Below, in pieces: positions 8,944-18,900 of a DNA stretch of 32,372 nt. How positions within the stretch are numbered: the first letter of the stretch is position 1; every line of letters starts with the position of its first letter. The stretch spans positions 1 through 32,372 of the forward strand of contig CAJXPE010000004.1 of the NCBI GenBank assembly GCA_913057965.1, written 5' to 3'. This DNA is from an uncultured Marixanthomonas sp. GTDB taxonomy: Bacteria; Bacteroidota; Bacteroidia; Flavobacteriales; Flavobacteriaceae. A program made the translations under genes and the position numbers. The notes below the pieces were generated by a model. It saw nothing but the letters and a program-made list of their open reading frames with translations, was not told where the DNA came from and searched no databases.

Positions 8944-9540
8944 ATGGAGTGCGAGACGTTTCAATCATATATAATGAATAGAGGAGGGATCACCGAATCG
9001 CAATTCGATGAGTTGGTTCCCTTTTTGCGCTCCGAAACGTTTTCAAAAGGGGAAATACTGCTACAACAAGGTGAAACGTGTAAAGCGTCTATGTTTGTTG
9101 AAAAAGGATTACTTCGTGCCTATACGTTAGATGAAAACGGTAAAGAACACATTGTACAATTTGCGCCCGAAAATTGGTTTATTGGTGATAGAGGCAGTAT
9201 TTATTTTAACGATCCTTCTTATTTTATTATTGATGTAATTGAAACTGCTGAAATCGTGTTTATAACAGAAGAGTTTATTGAAAAGGCTTCAGAATTGAGT
9301 GTTTCCTTTAGAAAATTCAATAAGAAATTACTTCATAACCACATTCAACAGCTACAAAAACGAATTGATCTGTTGTTGGGCGCTTCCGCAGAAAAAAGAT
9401 ATTTAAACTTCATCAACTTATACCCAGATTTACTATTACGCGTACCACAATGGATGATTGCTTCCTACTTGGGAATTACTCCCGAAAGCCTAAGCCGAGT
9501 ACGGAAGTCGTTGGCTGATAAAAACTTTAAACCGTATTAA
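8944..9540 (+). CDS. Crp/Fnr-family transcriptional regulator (cyclic-nucleotide-binding domain plus HTH)
   Basis: 'EILLQQGETCKASMFVEKGLLRAYTLDENGKEHIVQFAPENWFIGD' and 'YLGITPESLSRVRKSL'. ATG at 8944 preferred, since the 8836 start overlaps the DUF1456 gene. Confidence 0.85.
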   Translation: MECETFQSYIMNRGGITESQFDELVPFLRSETFSKGEILLQQGETCKASMFVEKGLLRAYTLDENGKEHIVQFAPENWFIGDRGSIYFNDPSYFIIDVIETAEIVFITEEFIEKASELSVSFRKFNKKLLHNHIQQLQKRIDLLLGASAEKRYLNFINLYPDLLLRVPQWMIASYLGITPESLSRVRKSLADKNFKPY

Positions 9541-10112
9541 TCGGTTAGAATCCGCTCTATCCGTTTATCAGGAATAACCCAAAGAATGGCAACGACAGAA
9601 AAGCAGGCAATTGCTATCCACACATTCACAAAAGCCAACGCAATTCCAGCTATATAAATAACAATTGAAATATTTTCTTTACTGCCCATTTTTGTCAGCT
9701 CTTTAAGGGCGGCGTTTTCATCGTGATGCTTAATCAATACCGCCTCTAATATTCGATAGGCAACAGCACTCATTAATAAAATTACACCATACAAGGCTAT
9801 GGGAAGCGGTTCGGTGTGGTTTTCATTTACCCAACTTGTTGCAAAAGGGATAAGGGATAACCAAAACAATAAATGTAGGTTTGCCCATAAAACGCCCCCA
9901 CTAACTTTCTGGGTCACCTGCATTAAATGGTGGTGATTGTTCCAGTAAATGCCTACGTAAATAAAACTTAGTACATAGCTTATAAAAATAGGAAGCACTT
10001 TTAATAACCCTTCCATACTGGTGTCTTCTGGAGCTTGCATTTCCAAGACCATGATCGTGATTATTATAGCTAATACACCATCACTAAAAGCTTCTAATCG
10101 TCCGGTTTTCAT
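9537..10112 (-). CDS. TMEM175-family (DUF1211) membrane protein, putative K+ channel
   Basis: 'GRLEAFSDGVLAIIITIMVLEM' contains the FSDG selectivity-helix motif of bacterial TMEM175. Confidence 0.85.
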   Translation of the reverse strand: MKTGRLEAFSDGVLAIIITIMVLEMQAPEDTSMEGLLKVLPIFISYVLSFIYVGIYWNNHHHLMQVTQKVSGGVLWANLHLLFWLSLIPFATSWVNENHTEPLPIALYGVILLMSAVAYRILEAVLIKHHDENAALKELTKMGSKENISIVIYIAGIALAFVNVWIAIACFSVVAILWVIPDKRIERILTD

Positions 10113-10127
10113 TATAGAAAATTTTGG

Positions 10128-10994
10128 TTAGTCTGGTAAAGGTACAAATTCTGTTTCTCCGGGTACCTTTGGAAATTTTTGTGCCTTCCAATCATCCCTG
10201 GCTTTTTGTATGGTTGCTTTTTCCGAAGCTACAAAATTCCAGTGTATGTGTCGTTCTTCAGGAAAAGGGTCACCTCCAAAAATATATACGGTAGAATTTT
10301 CAGCCATTTCAAATTCGCATGAGCTATCTTTTGCTACCATTATTTGTTTGGGTTCGTAGGTGTTTCCTTCGCTGTAAACGGCACCTTCCAAAATATACAA
10401 CCCGCTTTCACCAAATAAATCGTTCCCCAAGGTTATTTTTTGTTGGGAGGTGTTTTTCAACTCGATAAAATACAAATTACTGTGTACAGGTACGGGAGAT
10501 TTTTTTCCTAATACTTCTCCAGCAATAAGTTTAATAGTCACCCCATTTTCAACCCATTCAGGAATATCCTCTTTATTAATATGATGAAACGAAGGCTCCA
10601 TCGATTCTAAGTTTTTAGGAAGCGCTACCCAAATTTGTAATCCGTGTAACGTTTTGTGAGTATTCCGAAGATAATCGGGCGTACGTTCTGAGTGTACTAC
10701 GCCTTTTCCGGCCGTCATCCAATTAACGGCACCGGGTTTAATTTCTATTTCGGTTCCTAAACTATCCCGGTGCATAATTGAACCTTCAAATAAATAGGTT
10801 AAGGTAGAAAGCCCAATATGCGGATGCGGTGGTACATCAAGATTCTCTTTCTCATCCATTGCAGCGGGTCCCATATGGTCTATAAAAGCAAAAGGTCCCA
10901 CCATTCTCTTACTCCGAAAGGGAAGCAATCTGCCTACCATAAAATTACCAATGTTGGCAGCGCGTTCTGGAATAATGGTTTGTAAGTTCGACAT
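10128..10994 (-). CDS. Pirin-family protein
   Basis: 'PHPHIGLSTLTYLFEGSIMHRDSLG', 'INWMTAGKGVVHSER'-type pirin motifs. Confidence 0.92.
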   Translation of the reverse strand: MSNLQTIIPERAANIGNFMVGRLLPFRSKRMVGPFAFIDHMGPAAMDEKENLDVPPHPHIGLSTLTYLFEGSIMHRDSLGTEIEIKPGAVNWMTAGKGVVHSERTPDYLRNTHKTLHGLQIWVALPKNLESMEPSFHHINKEDIPEWVENGVTIKLIAGEVLGKKSPVPVHSNLYFIELKNTSQQKITLGNDLFGESGLYILEGAVYSEGNTYEPKQIMVAKDSSCEFEMAENSTVYIFGGDPFPEERHIHWNFVASEKATIQKARDDWKAQKFPKVPGETEFVPLPD

Positions 10995-10997
10995 GAT

Positions 10998-11927
10998 TTA
11001 TAATTCTTTTAAAGGTGGTACGTCTAATTTTTCTATATCCCAATTTGCTAAGGTAGCTCCAGCACGATAGCCAGACTCCATAAAAGCAAGTAACGCTTCT
11101 CTTGGGTTGTCTTTTGTAAGAAGGTCGTTGTATTTTAAAATGGCCATCGGACTTCCGTTGGCATCCATCCAGAAAGCACTATCAGGTTGTAAAGGTTTTT
11201 TATCAATCCCTTCAGGTGCAGGATAGGTGTAGGAATAAAAAGCAGGTTCTTTCATATTGTCATCCCCAGCCCAAAACCCGAAACTTATACATTCGTGGGT
11301 ATAAGCGTCTTTGTCCGATATTCGTGCATCTTTTGGCATGGGTGGAGCTTTCTTTCCTGAAAACCGGGTTACAGTTAAATCCATGGAATGCCAATACACG
11401 TGTACCGGACAGGTTTTTCCGTAAAACCGACCACTAAATTCTTTAAATACGCCATCTGTCCATTGAAAGGTCTTCCAAAGGTTTTTAGTGTATTCTTTAT
11501 TGTAATGATGGTAGTCTGTTATTTCAGAAAAATGCTTGTTTATATCTAAATCAAAAGGTTTATCCAAAATGCTTACTGAAATGTTAAAATCAGTAAGAAT
11601 TTTAATTAGGTTGTTGTAAAATTCGGCTACGGTCAAACCTTCGTGAAGCTTAAATTCTGCCGACTCTCCTTTGCTGGTGCTTATTTCTACTTGATGCGCA
11701 ACCACATTTATTGAAATAGTGAACGTGTCATTTCCTGAATTATAGAAAATAGGTCCCGTTGTAAAACCATTTGTGTCAACGTACTCGGTAATATACCACC
11801 AGTGGTTTTTTCTAGGGGTAAGCTCTAATCGTATTTTTCCTATAATTTGAAGAAATAAGTGAAGGGTTACTTTACTTTTTTCATTTCCCACATAGGGAAT
11901 TTTTGATAAATTGGCTGTATGTTTCAT
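10998..11927 (-). CDS. DUF5996 family protein
   Basis: 309 aa; 'RLELTPRKNHWWYITEYVDTNGFTTGPI', 'FGFWAGDDNMKEPAFYSYTYPAPEG', 'ALLAFMESGYRAGATLANWD'. Confidence 0.7.
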   Translation of the reverse strand: MKHTANLSKIPYVGNEKSKVTLHLFLQIIGKIRLELTPRKNHWWYITEYVDTNGFTTGPIFYNSGNDTFTISINVVAHQVEISTSKGESAEFKLHEGLTVAEFYNNLIKILTDFNISVSILDKPFDLDINKHFSEITDYHHYNKEYTKNLWKTFQWTDGVFKEFSGRFYGKTCPVHVYWHSMDLTVTRFSGKKAPPMPKDARISDKDAYTHECISFGFWAGDDNMKEPAFYSYTYPAPEGIDKKPLQPDSAFWMDANGSPMAILKYNDLLTKDNPREALLAFMESGYRAGATLANWDIEKLDVPPLKEL

Positions 11928-11964
11928 AATCGAAAGCTTTTTTAAAGTTAATCATTTCATTTTA

Positions 11965-12840
11965 CTATTCTAGATACCCGAATTTACCCATATTAAAATC
12001 ATTTATAGCTTGCATTAATTCTTGTCGGGTATTCATCACGAACGGTCCTTGTGCAGCAATGGGTTCATTAATTGGCTCACCGCTTAAAACCAATACCACA
12101 GCATCTTCCGAAGCAGATACAGTAAAGGTTTCCCCTTCAGTTTCAAACAAAACAAAATTGTCGGTTGGGACTTGCTCGGTGCCATTTACAGTTATAGAAC
12201 CCTCAATCACCAATAGACATGTGTTGAAGTTTTCAGGAAAACTAAAGTCAGCAGTTCCGCCTTTGTTCAGCTTTGCATTCATCATATGTACTGGGGTGAA
12301 CGTTGAAGCTGAGCCTTTGGTGTCTTTATACTTTCCGGCAATAACCTCCACAGTTCCCGAATTGTCTGGCAATTCATGAATGCTGATTTCTTCAGCAGAA
12401 AGTGCCTGATATTTCGGTTTCGACATTTTATCCTTTGCGGGAAGGTTTACCCACAATTGCACCATTTGAAAGTCTCCGCCGGCTTTACTGAACTCTTCTT
12501 CATGATATTCTTTATGTAATACACCCGAAGCTGCCGTCATCCATTGTACACCACCTTCACCAATTACGCCGCCGCCACCGCTACTATCGTGATGGGCTAC
12601 TTTTCCTTTGTAAGCAATGGTTACCGTTTCAAAACCACGATGCGGATGCACGCCCACGCCTCTTGGGGTATCAGTGGGAGGGAAGTAAAACTTTGAGTTA
12701 TAATCCAGCATAATAAACGGACTCATCCGTTCCATATCTAATCTAAATCCGCTGGGGATAAAGTTGTGAACTCGAAAACCGTCACCTACAAAATGTGGTG
12801 CTCTGGGTTCTGCTACTAATTCTATATTTTTTGTGCTCAT
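11965..12840 (-). CDS. Pirin-family protein, second paralogue
   Basis: 'GVHPHRGFETVTIAYKGKVAHHDSSGGGGVIGEGGVQWMTAASGVLHKEYHEEEF'. Confidence 0.92.
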   Translation of the reverse strand: MSTKNIELVAEPRAPHFVGDGFRVHNFIPSGFRLDMERMSPFIMLDYNSKFYFPPTDTPRGVGVHPHRGFETVTIAYKGKVAHHDSSGGGGVIGEGGVQWMTAASGVLHKEYHEEEFSKAGGDFQMVQLWVNLPAKDKMSKPKYQALSAEEISIHELPDNSGTVEVIAGKYKDTKGSASTFTPVHMMNAKLNKGGTADFSFPENFNTCLLVIEGSITVNGTEQVPTDNFVLFETEGETFTVSASEDAVVLVLSGEPINEPIAAQGPFVMNTRQELMQAINDFNMGKFGYLE

Positions 12841-12842
12841 AA

Positions 12843-13136
12843 CTATTCTTGTTTATTGTGAAATAATGAATTTTCTTGATATTCAGGGTGTCGATCTATA
12901 TATGCCTTAATAAAAGGGCAATATGGTTTCACCTTCAGCTTGTGCTCAGCAGCATAATCTAATACGCTTTTTGCGATAAAAGAACCAACGCCTTTTCCTG
13001 AAAGCTCTTTTGGAACTTCGGTATGGGTATAAGTAATTTTGTCTTTAAAAAGTTTGTAATCCACAAAAGCTACCAAGTCTTCTATGTGAACCTCAAAACG
13101 GTTCTCTTTCTCGTTGTTTATTAATTGATAGTCCAT
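12843..13136 (-). CDS. GNAT/Gcn5-related N-acetyltransferase (YidJ/YjdJ type)
   Basis: 'ITYTHTEVPKELSGKGVGSFIAKSVLDYAAEHKLKVKPYCPFIKAYIDRHPEY'. Start moved to the internal ATG at 13136 because the -7 box lies inside the longer ORF. Confidence 0.85.
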   Translation of the reverse strand: MDYQLINNEKENRFEVHIEDLVAFVDYKLFKDKITYTHTEVPKELSGKGVGSFIAKSVLDYAAEHKLKVKPYCPFIKAYIDRHPEYQENSLFHNKQE

Positions 13137-13153
13137 AACGTATTTGTTTGTAA

Positions 13154-13161
13154 CAAAGATA
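13154..13161 (-). promoter_or_regulatory. Candidate -7 box TATCTTTG for the GNAT gene
   Basis: Exact TAnnTTTG on the minus strand, about 18 bp upstream of the ATG at 13136. Confidence 0.5.
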
Positions 13162-13240
13162 AGTAGGGTTTTTAGTCTGTACATTGATGTATGATAAGAA
13201 GTGATTTTTTTCAGAAATAAGTTGTGAGATAATCTTATTC

Positions 13241-13258
13241 ATCGTAATATTGCAATAT
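13241..13258. promoter_or_regulatory. Candidate ArsR operator (ATCGTAATATTGCAATAT) upstream of arsR
   Basis: Contains perfect 12-bp palindrome ATATTGCAATAT; matches the 13628 site at 13 of 16 positions; overlaps a -7-like TAATATTG. Confidence 0.6.
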
Positions 13259-13271
13259 AACAATCAATACA

Positions 13272-13607
13272 ATGGGAATTACCAAATCTGAAATATTCAC
13301 AGTAGAACAAAATCAACTGGCACAGTTTGCGAAAGCCTTTTCGCATCCTGCTAGAGTTGCCATTTTACAGTACTTGTTTAAAACTAAAAGCTGTGTTTGC
13401 GGAAGCCTTGTGGACGAAATAGGGTTGGCACAGGCCACTATTTCACAACATTTAAAGGAATTAAAAAACTTGGGGCTTATACAAGGAACTGTAGAAGGTA
13501 CCAGCGTTTGTTACTGTATCAATACAACTGTTTGGGATGAAATGAAAGCGGTGTTATCTTCTTTTTTAAACCAAGATGCAGAAACTCCTGATGCTACTTG
13601 TTGCTAA
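13272..13607 (+). CDS. arsR: ArsR/SmtB-family metalloregulator
   Basis: Winged-helix 'FAKAFSHPARVAILQYLFKTKSCVCGSLVDEIGLAQATISQHLKELKNLGLIQG'; C-V-C metal-site-like motif; C-terminal CC; first gene of an ars cluster. Confidence 0.88.
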   Translation: MGITKSEIFTVEQNQLAQFAKAFSHPARVAILQYLFKTKSCVCGSLVDEIGLAQATISQHLKELKNLGLIQGTVEGTSVCYCINTTVWDEMKAVLSSFLNQDAETPDATCC

Positions 13608-13625
13608 AAAAAATTTAAATCAATC

Positions 13626-13643
13626 AATCGTATTATTACGATT
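13626..13643. promoter_or_regulatory. Candidate second ArsR operator AATCGTATTATTACGATT
   Basis: Inverted repeat with 7-bp arms and a TTAT spacer between arsR and the DUF6428-like gene. Confidence 0.6.
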
Positions 13644-13658
13644 ATAAAATTATACAAT

Positions 13659-14135
13659 ATGAAACTTTCTGAAATTAAAAGCATCTTAAACCAATCTGAA
13701 ACCATAGCATTTGAATTGCCTAATGGATCTTTAGTGCCAAACCACTTTCATGTGACCGAAGTAGGAAAAGTAACCAAGAACTTCATTGACTGTGGAGGAA
13801 CTGTTAGAAATGAAGAAGTAGTCAATTTTCAGTTATGGGAAGCAGATGATTATGATCACCGTTTGCATCCTGAAAAACTGGTAAATATTATTGAACTTTC
13901 TGAAAAGACACTTCAGATAGATGACTCTCTTGAAATTGAAGTAGAATATCAAGGTGCTACCATTGGAAAGTACGGATTAGATTTCAATGGAAGACATTTC
14001 ACATTAACAACCAAGCAAACCGATTGTTTGGCAAAAGAGAACTGTGGTATACCTGAAACTAAACAAAAGAAAAACCTTTCTGAATTAAAAGCAGAGCCAG
14101 CAGCTTCTTGTGATCCTAATTCGGGTTGTTGTTAA
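13659..14135 (+). CDS. DUF6428-like arsenic-operon protein with Cys-rich C-terminus
   Basis: 158 aa; ends 'TDCLAKENCGIPE...SCDPNSGCC'; sits between arsR and the arsenate reductase. Confidence 0.7.
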   Translation: MKLSEIKSILNQSETIAFELPNGSLVPNHFHVTEVGKVTKNFIDCGGTVRNEEVVNFQLWEADDYDHRLHPEKLVNIIELSEKTLQIDDSLEIEVEYQGATIGKYGLDFNGRHFTLTTKQTDCLAKENCGIPETKQKKNLSELKAEPAASCDPNSGCC

Positions 14136-14160
14136 TTCATTTTAAACAATTTTTATAGCG

Positions 14161-14778
14161 ATGCATCCTAATCTAAAACAAACCATCGAATCATTAGACA
14201 CCTCAGCGCTATCTAATGAACGAAAAGAAATTGTAAAGCCTTTAATTGAATACATTTCAGCTAAAGTAGAAAACAATGATCCTATTCGTATTGTGTTTAT
14301 TTGTACCCATAACTCAAGACGGAGTCATTTGGCACAAATATGGATGCAAACGTTAGCACATTATCACGACATCAGCTCTTTTTATAGTTACTCGGCTGGT
14401 ACAGAGAAAACAGCTGTTTATCCATCTGTAATTGATACATTGAAAAATTCAGGTTTTTTAATTGAACAATTATCTGAAGGAAAAAATCCTATTTATGCTG
14501 TAAAGTTTGATGATAACGAATCTGGAGTAAATGCTTTTTCAAAAGAACTAACTTCTGGTTTCAATCCAAAATCTGACTTTGCTGCGATTATGACCTGCTC
14601 GCAAGCCGATGAAGGCTGTCCGTTTATTGCCGGAGCAGAAAAGCGGATTCCTATTACCTATGAAGACCCAAAAGCATTTGATAATACCGATGAAGAAGAG
14701 GCAAAATACAACGAACGAAGTTTACAAATCGCAACCGAATTACAATACGTTTTTCAACAAGTAACTACTAATTTATAA
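14161..14778 (+). CDS. arsC: Arsenate reductase, low-MW PTPase fold, thioredoxin-type
   Basis: 'FICTHNSRRSHLAQIW' (CX5R P-loop) plus 'MTCSQADEGCP' resolving-cysteine pair; ars operon context. Confidence 0.85.
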   Translation: MHPNLKQTIESLDTSALSNERKEIVKPLIEYISAKVENNDPIRIVFICTHNSRRSHLAQIWMQTLAHYHDISSFYSYSAGTEKTAVYPSVIDTLKNSGFLIEQLSEGKNPIYAVKFDDNESGVNAFSKELTSGFNPKSDFAAIMTCSQADEGCPFIAGAEKRIPITYEDPKAFDNTDEEEAKYNERSLQIATELQYVFQQVTTNL

Positions 14779-14784
14779 AACCCG

Positions 14785-14808
14785 TACCCTGAGCGAAGTC
14801 GAAGGGTA
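14785..14808. repeat. REP-like small palindromic element TACCCTGAGCGAAGTCGAAGGGTA
   Basis: TACCCT/AGGGTA arms around GAGCGAAGTCGA; 'CTGAGCGAAGTCGAAG' is a known dispersed small-repeat core. Confidence 0.65.
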
Positions 14809-14822
14809 TTTTCCAGACTACT

Positions 14823-15866
14823 ATGCAAAACAAAAAACTTAGCTTTTTAGACAACTATCTAACCCTTTGGATTTTTATTGCGATGGCAATAGGAGTAGGG
14901 GTTGGGTATTTTTACCCCTCTTTTCCTGAAGTGGTAGATTCATTTAGTTCTGGTAGCACTAATATCCCTATCGCTATCGGACTTATTGTGATGATGTACC
15001 CACCTCTGGCAAAAGTAAATTTTAGACTGTTGCCTAAAGTATTTAAGAATGTAAAAATACTTTCTATATCCTTGATCCTTAATTGGATTATTGGTCCTGT
15101 ATTGATGTTTGTTCTGGCAATCACGTTTTTACAAGATTACCCTGAATATATGGTAGGGCTTATTCTTATTGGTTTGGCACGATGTATTGCCATGGTATTG
15201 GTATGGAACGATCTTGCCGAAGGAAGCAGCGAATACGGAGCTGGATTAGTTGCTTTAAACAGCATTTTTCAAGTATTTGCATATAGTTTTTATGCGTGGT
15301 TGTTTATAACGATACTACCACCATACTTCGGGTTTGAAGGGGCTATCGTCGATATTTCCATTGCTACTATTGCAGAAAGCGTCGCTATTTATTTAGGAAT
15401 TCCGTTTTTAATGGGAATTTTAAGTCGGCTAATTTTAGTGAAAGTAAAAGGAGAAAAGTGGTACACAGAAACATTTATACCTACAATATCTCCGCTTACT
15501 TTAATTGCCTTACTATTTACAATTGTAGTGATGTTTTCTCTAAAGGGAGAATTAATTGTAGAAATACCTATGGACGTTTTAATCATTGCGGTTCCATTAT
15601 TAATCTACTTTGCATTAATGTTTATAATTGGTTTCTTTTTCAGCAAAGCCATGGGAGCAGACTACGATAAAAACGCTGCTATTTCGTTTACAGCTGCTGG
15701 TAATAACTTTGAACTTGCCATTGCTGTCGCCATCGCCGTATTCGGTCTTAACTCTGGGCAAGCATTTGCAGGGGTAATTGGTCCCTTGGTTGAGGTGCCT
15801 GCATTAATTTTATTGGTTCGGGTCTCTTTTTGGCTTCGGAAGAAATATTATCTCAAAACAGCTTAA
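14823..15866 (+). CDS. acr3: ACR3-family arsenite efflux transporter
   Basis: About 10 TM helices; '[17 protein letters not shown]' and '[20 protein letters not shown]' are ACR3 signatures. Confidence 0.93.
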   Translation: MQNKKLSFLDNYLTLWIFIAMAIGVGVGYFYPSFPEVVDSFSSGSTNIPIAIGLIVMMYPPLAKVNFRLLPKVFKNVKILSISLILNWIIGPVLMFVLAITFLQDYPEYMVGLILIGLARCIAMVLVWNDLAEGSSEYGAGLVALNSIFQVFAYSFYAWLFITILPPYFGFEGAIVDISIATIAESVAIYLGIPFLMGILSRLILVKVKGEKWYTETFIPTISPLTLIALLFTIVVMFSLKGELIVEIPMDVLIIAVPLLIYFALMFIIGFFFSKAMGADYDKNAAISFTAAGNNFELAIAVAIAVFGLNSGQAFAGVIGPLVEVPALILLVRVSFWLRKKYYLKTA

Positions 15867-15874
15867 CGGTTGTT

Positions 15875-15906
15875 CTTTTTAAATTTCTGAAAAATCATTT
15901 AAAAAG
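15875..15906 (+). terminator. AT-rich inverted repeat after acr3, possible weak terminator
   Basis: CTTTTTAAAT / ATTTAAAAAG, 10-bp perfect arms, 12-nt loop, no GC stem. Confidence 0.3.
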
Positions 15907-15989
15907 TTATCATTTCTATAACTAATAAATATTTTAGAAAACCATATTTTGCAAGAGATACGTATACTTAAGAGTTATCCCCATAAAAT

Positions 15990-18900
15990 TTGGAAAAGAA
16001 CACCGAAAAAACAACAAAAAAACAGCCTAAAAATAAAGCTGGAAAGAAAAAGTACCGCATATTCCGGCGTATTGCCAGAGTGATGCTGGGGATATTGGTA
16101 TTCCTTCTGTTGCTTGTTTTGTTTATTAGAAGTCCTTGGGGGCAAGGTATTATTGTAGACAAAGTTGTTTCCTACGTTTCCGATAAAACAAAAACGAAGG
16201 TTGAAATAGAAAAGCTTTTTATCACCTTTGACGGTGACATTATGCTAAAAGGCCTGTTTCTGGAAGATAAAAAAGGGGATACACTTGTCTACTCAAAATC
16301 ACTAGAAGCAGATGTGCCGCTTTGGCCCATCATTCGCGGAAACGGGATTGGCGTGGAGTCAGTCGATTGGGAAGGACTGCGCGCCAATATCATTCGTAAA
16401 GACTCTGTTGCGGGTTATAATTTTCAATTTTTAATCGATGCCTTTACTTCGGAAGATACTACCACTGTTGCAACCGATACCACTTCGGCACCGATGAATA
16501 TTATTATTGGTGATTTAAATTTTAAAGATTTTGATATTGTTTACAATGATGCCGTTTTAGGGATTGATAGCCAGTTTATAGTCGGTGAACTAGAGCTCGA
16601 AATGGAAAAAACCGATCTGGAAAACATGGATTTCAGAGCTTCCGATGGGATTATTAAAAACAGTCGCATACAGTATATTCAAAATCCAGTACCTCCTGCA
16701 CCGCCTGCAGATGTTCCATTACCGTTTTTAGCGATAGACGAACTGACCATTGAAAACGTCTTTGCAACCTATCAAGATAATGTACAAGGATTAAGTGCAG
16801 AAGTAGACTTGGTTGATTTTTATGCCGAAGTCCCAAAAGTTGACTTGGCCAATCAAGATTTTGAAATAGGCACGTTGGAACTCAACAAATCCATCGTAGC
16901 GATTAATCTGAAGTCGAATACAGAGGAAGCAGTTGCAACAGAGGAAAACAATGTAACTTCTGAAAACGCATCTTTATGGCCTAATCTTCTTGTCGCTATA
17001 GATGAAATTGATTTTTCTGAAAATAACATCAGTTACTCGGTAGATGGCGCAAAACCCGTCCGCGGAACTTTTAATCCCGATGCTATTGCTATTTCCAATT
17101 TAGAGCTACAAGCTTCAGATATTTCGTTGAAAGATAAAACGGCCAATCTAAACTTAGAAAAGCTTTCTTTTCAAGAGGCTTCGGGGAATTCAGTACACAA
17201 AGCTGAGGTTCGTCTTGCCGTTACCGATACCAATATGAAAGTATCTGATCTTTCGGTCGCAGCAAATAACAGTAGCCTTTCGGGAAAAGCTACGCTTCAA
17301 TATGCCAGTTTAAACTCACTGATTGATTCTCCAGAAACTACAAAAGCGAATGTAACCATCCCTTCTTTCGAGGTGAACTTACAAGATGTATTTCAGTTTC
17401 AACCCGATTTAAAAAACAACGAATACTTAAAAACGGCCAGTAAACGCCCTATTTCAGGAAACATTAATGCCAACGGTGTGTTGAGCGCCTTGCAAGTTCC
17501 ATCAGCAAGAGTCAATTGGGGACAAACGACGTATGTTTCAGCCACGGCAACGGTATACAATGTAACAGACCCTGAAAAACTGTCGTTCGATGTTCCTTCA
17601 TTCAACGCAGAAACTGTTAAAAAAGATTTAGTACAGTTTGTTTCAGAAGAAGAACTAGGCGTACAATTACCAAAAGACATACTATTAAAAGGAACGGCTA
17701 GTGGAACCCCAGAAGATATTTCGGCCACTGCAAACTTAACTACCTCACAAGGAGTAGCAACTTTAGAAGGAAATTTCAAAAATACGGACGAAATTGCATT
17801 CAATGCCGATTTCAACATACAGGAATACAATATTGGCGAATTGCTACAAAACGAACAATTTGGTAAGCTATCGCTAACAGCTTCCGCGAAAGGAAAAGGA
17901 ACAACCATCAACACCTTAGATGCCACGGCTGAAGTGGTGGTGGACAGTTTTCAAATGAACGATTACAAGATTCGTGATCTTAAAATCTCAGGAAACGTAA
18001 AAAACGGAAAAGGAGATATTGTTTCAAAATACAAGGATAAAAATCTGAATTTAGATTTAAACGCTTCCGTAGTGTTGGATTCTGTTGCGCCTGAAGCAAG
18101 TTTAGACCTTCATCTAATTGGTGCAGATCTAGAAGCACTGGGGATAATGGACCGTTATGTACGTGCTGGAATGCAACTGAATGCCGATTTTGTGAGTGAC
18201 GGGGACAGCTTTGACGTCATTTCGACTATTGGAGATGGTGTAATAGTTTATGATGATAAAAGCTATTTGTTAGGTAGTCTTTTGGCTACGGCGCATGTTA
18301 GTAGCGATACTACATCTATATGGGTGGATAATAAAATGCTCAACCTAACCTTAGAGTCCAATACCGATCCACAACGATTTAGCACGGCTATTCAAAAACA
18401 TATTGGAAGTTATTTTTCTAGAAAACCGATCGATACTGATACTGTACAAAATCCTGTAGATTTAACGGTAGAAGGGACCATCCGGCAATCGCCTGTTTTA
18501 AATGAAGTGTTTTTAGTCAATGTGAAAGACATGGACACGATTGATTTATCGCTGAATTTTAAAGAAAAAGAACGAAGATTAACGGCAAATATCTTAGCCC
18601 CTCATATTAATTACGGCGGAAATGAATTGGACAGTCTTAAGGTTTCGATGGAGACTAGTCAAGATAACTTCCAGTTTAATGCAGGCTTTAACGCAATTAA
18701 TGCTGGGCCTTTGGCGATTCAGAAAACGGAAATAAAAGGTAACAAGGAGGGTGACAAACTATTGCTGGATTTCCTTTCGTATTATGAGGATGAAAAGTTA
18801 ATCCAAATTCAATCTGAAATCACAGGAACCAGTGATAAACTTCGGTTTCATGTAAATCCCGATTCGTTGATTATTCAGAAAAAACCGTGGACGACACCTG

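Noticed and set aside
17399-17926. 175-aa minus-strand ORF within tamB
   Set aside because: Antisense to continuous TamB coding sequence; Ser/Val-rich shadow translation.
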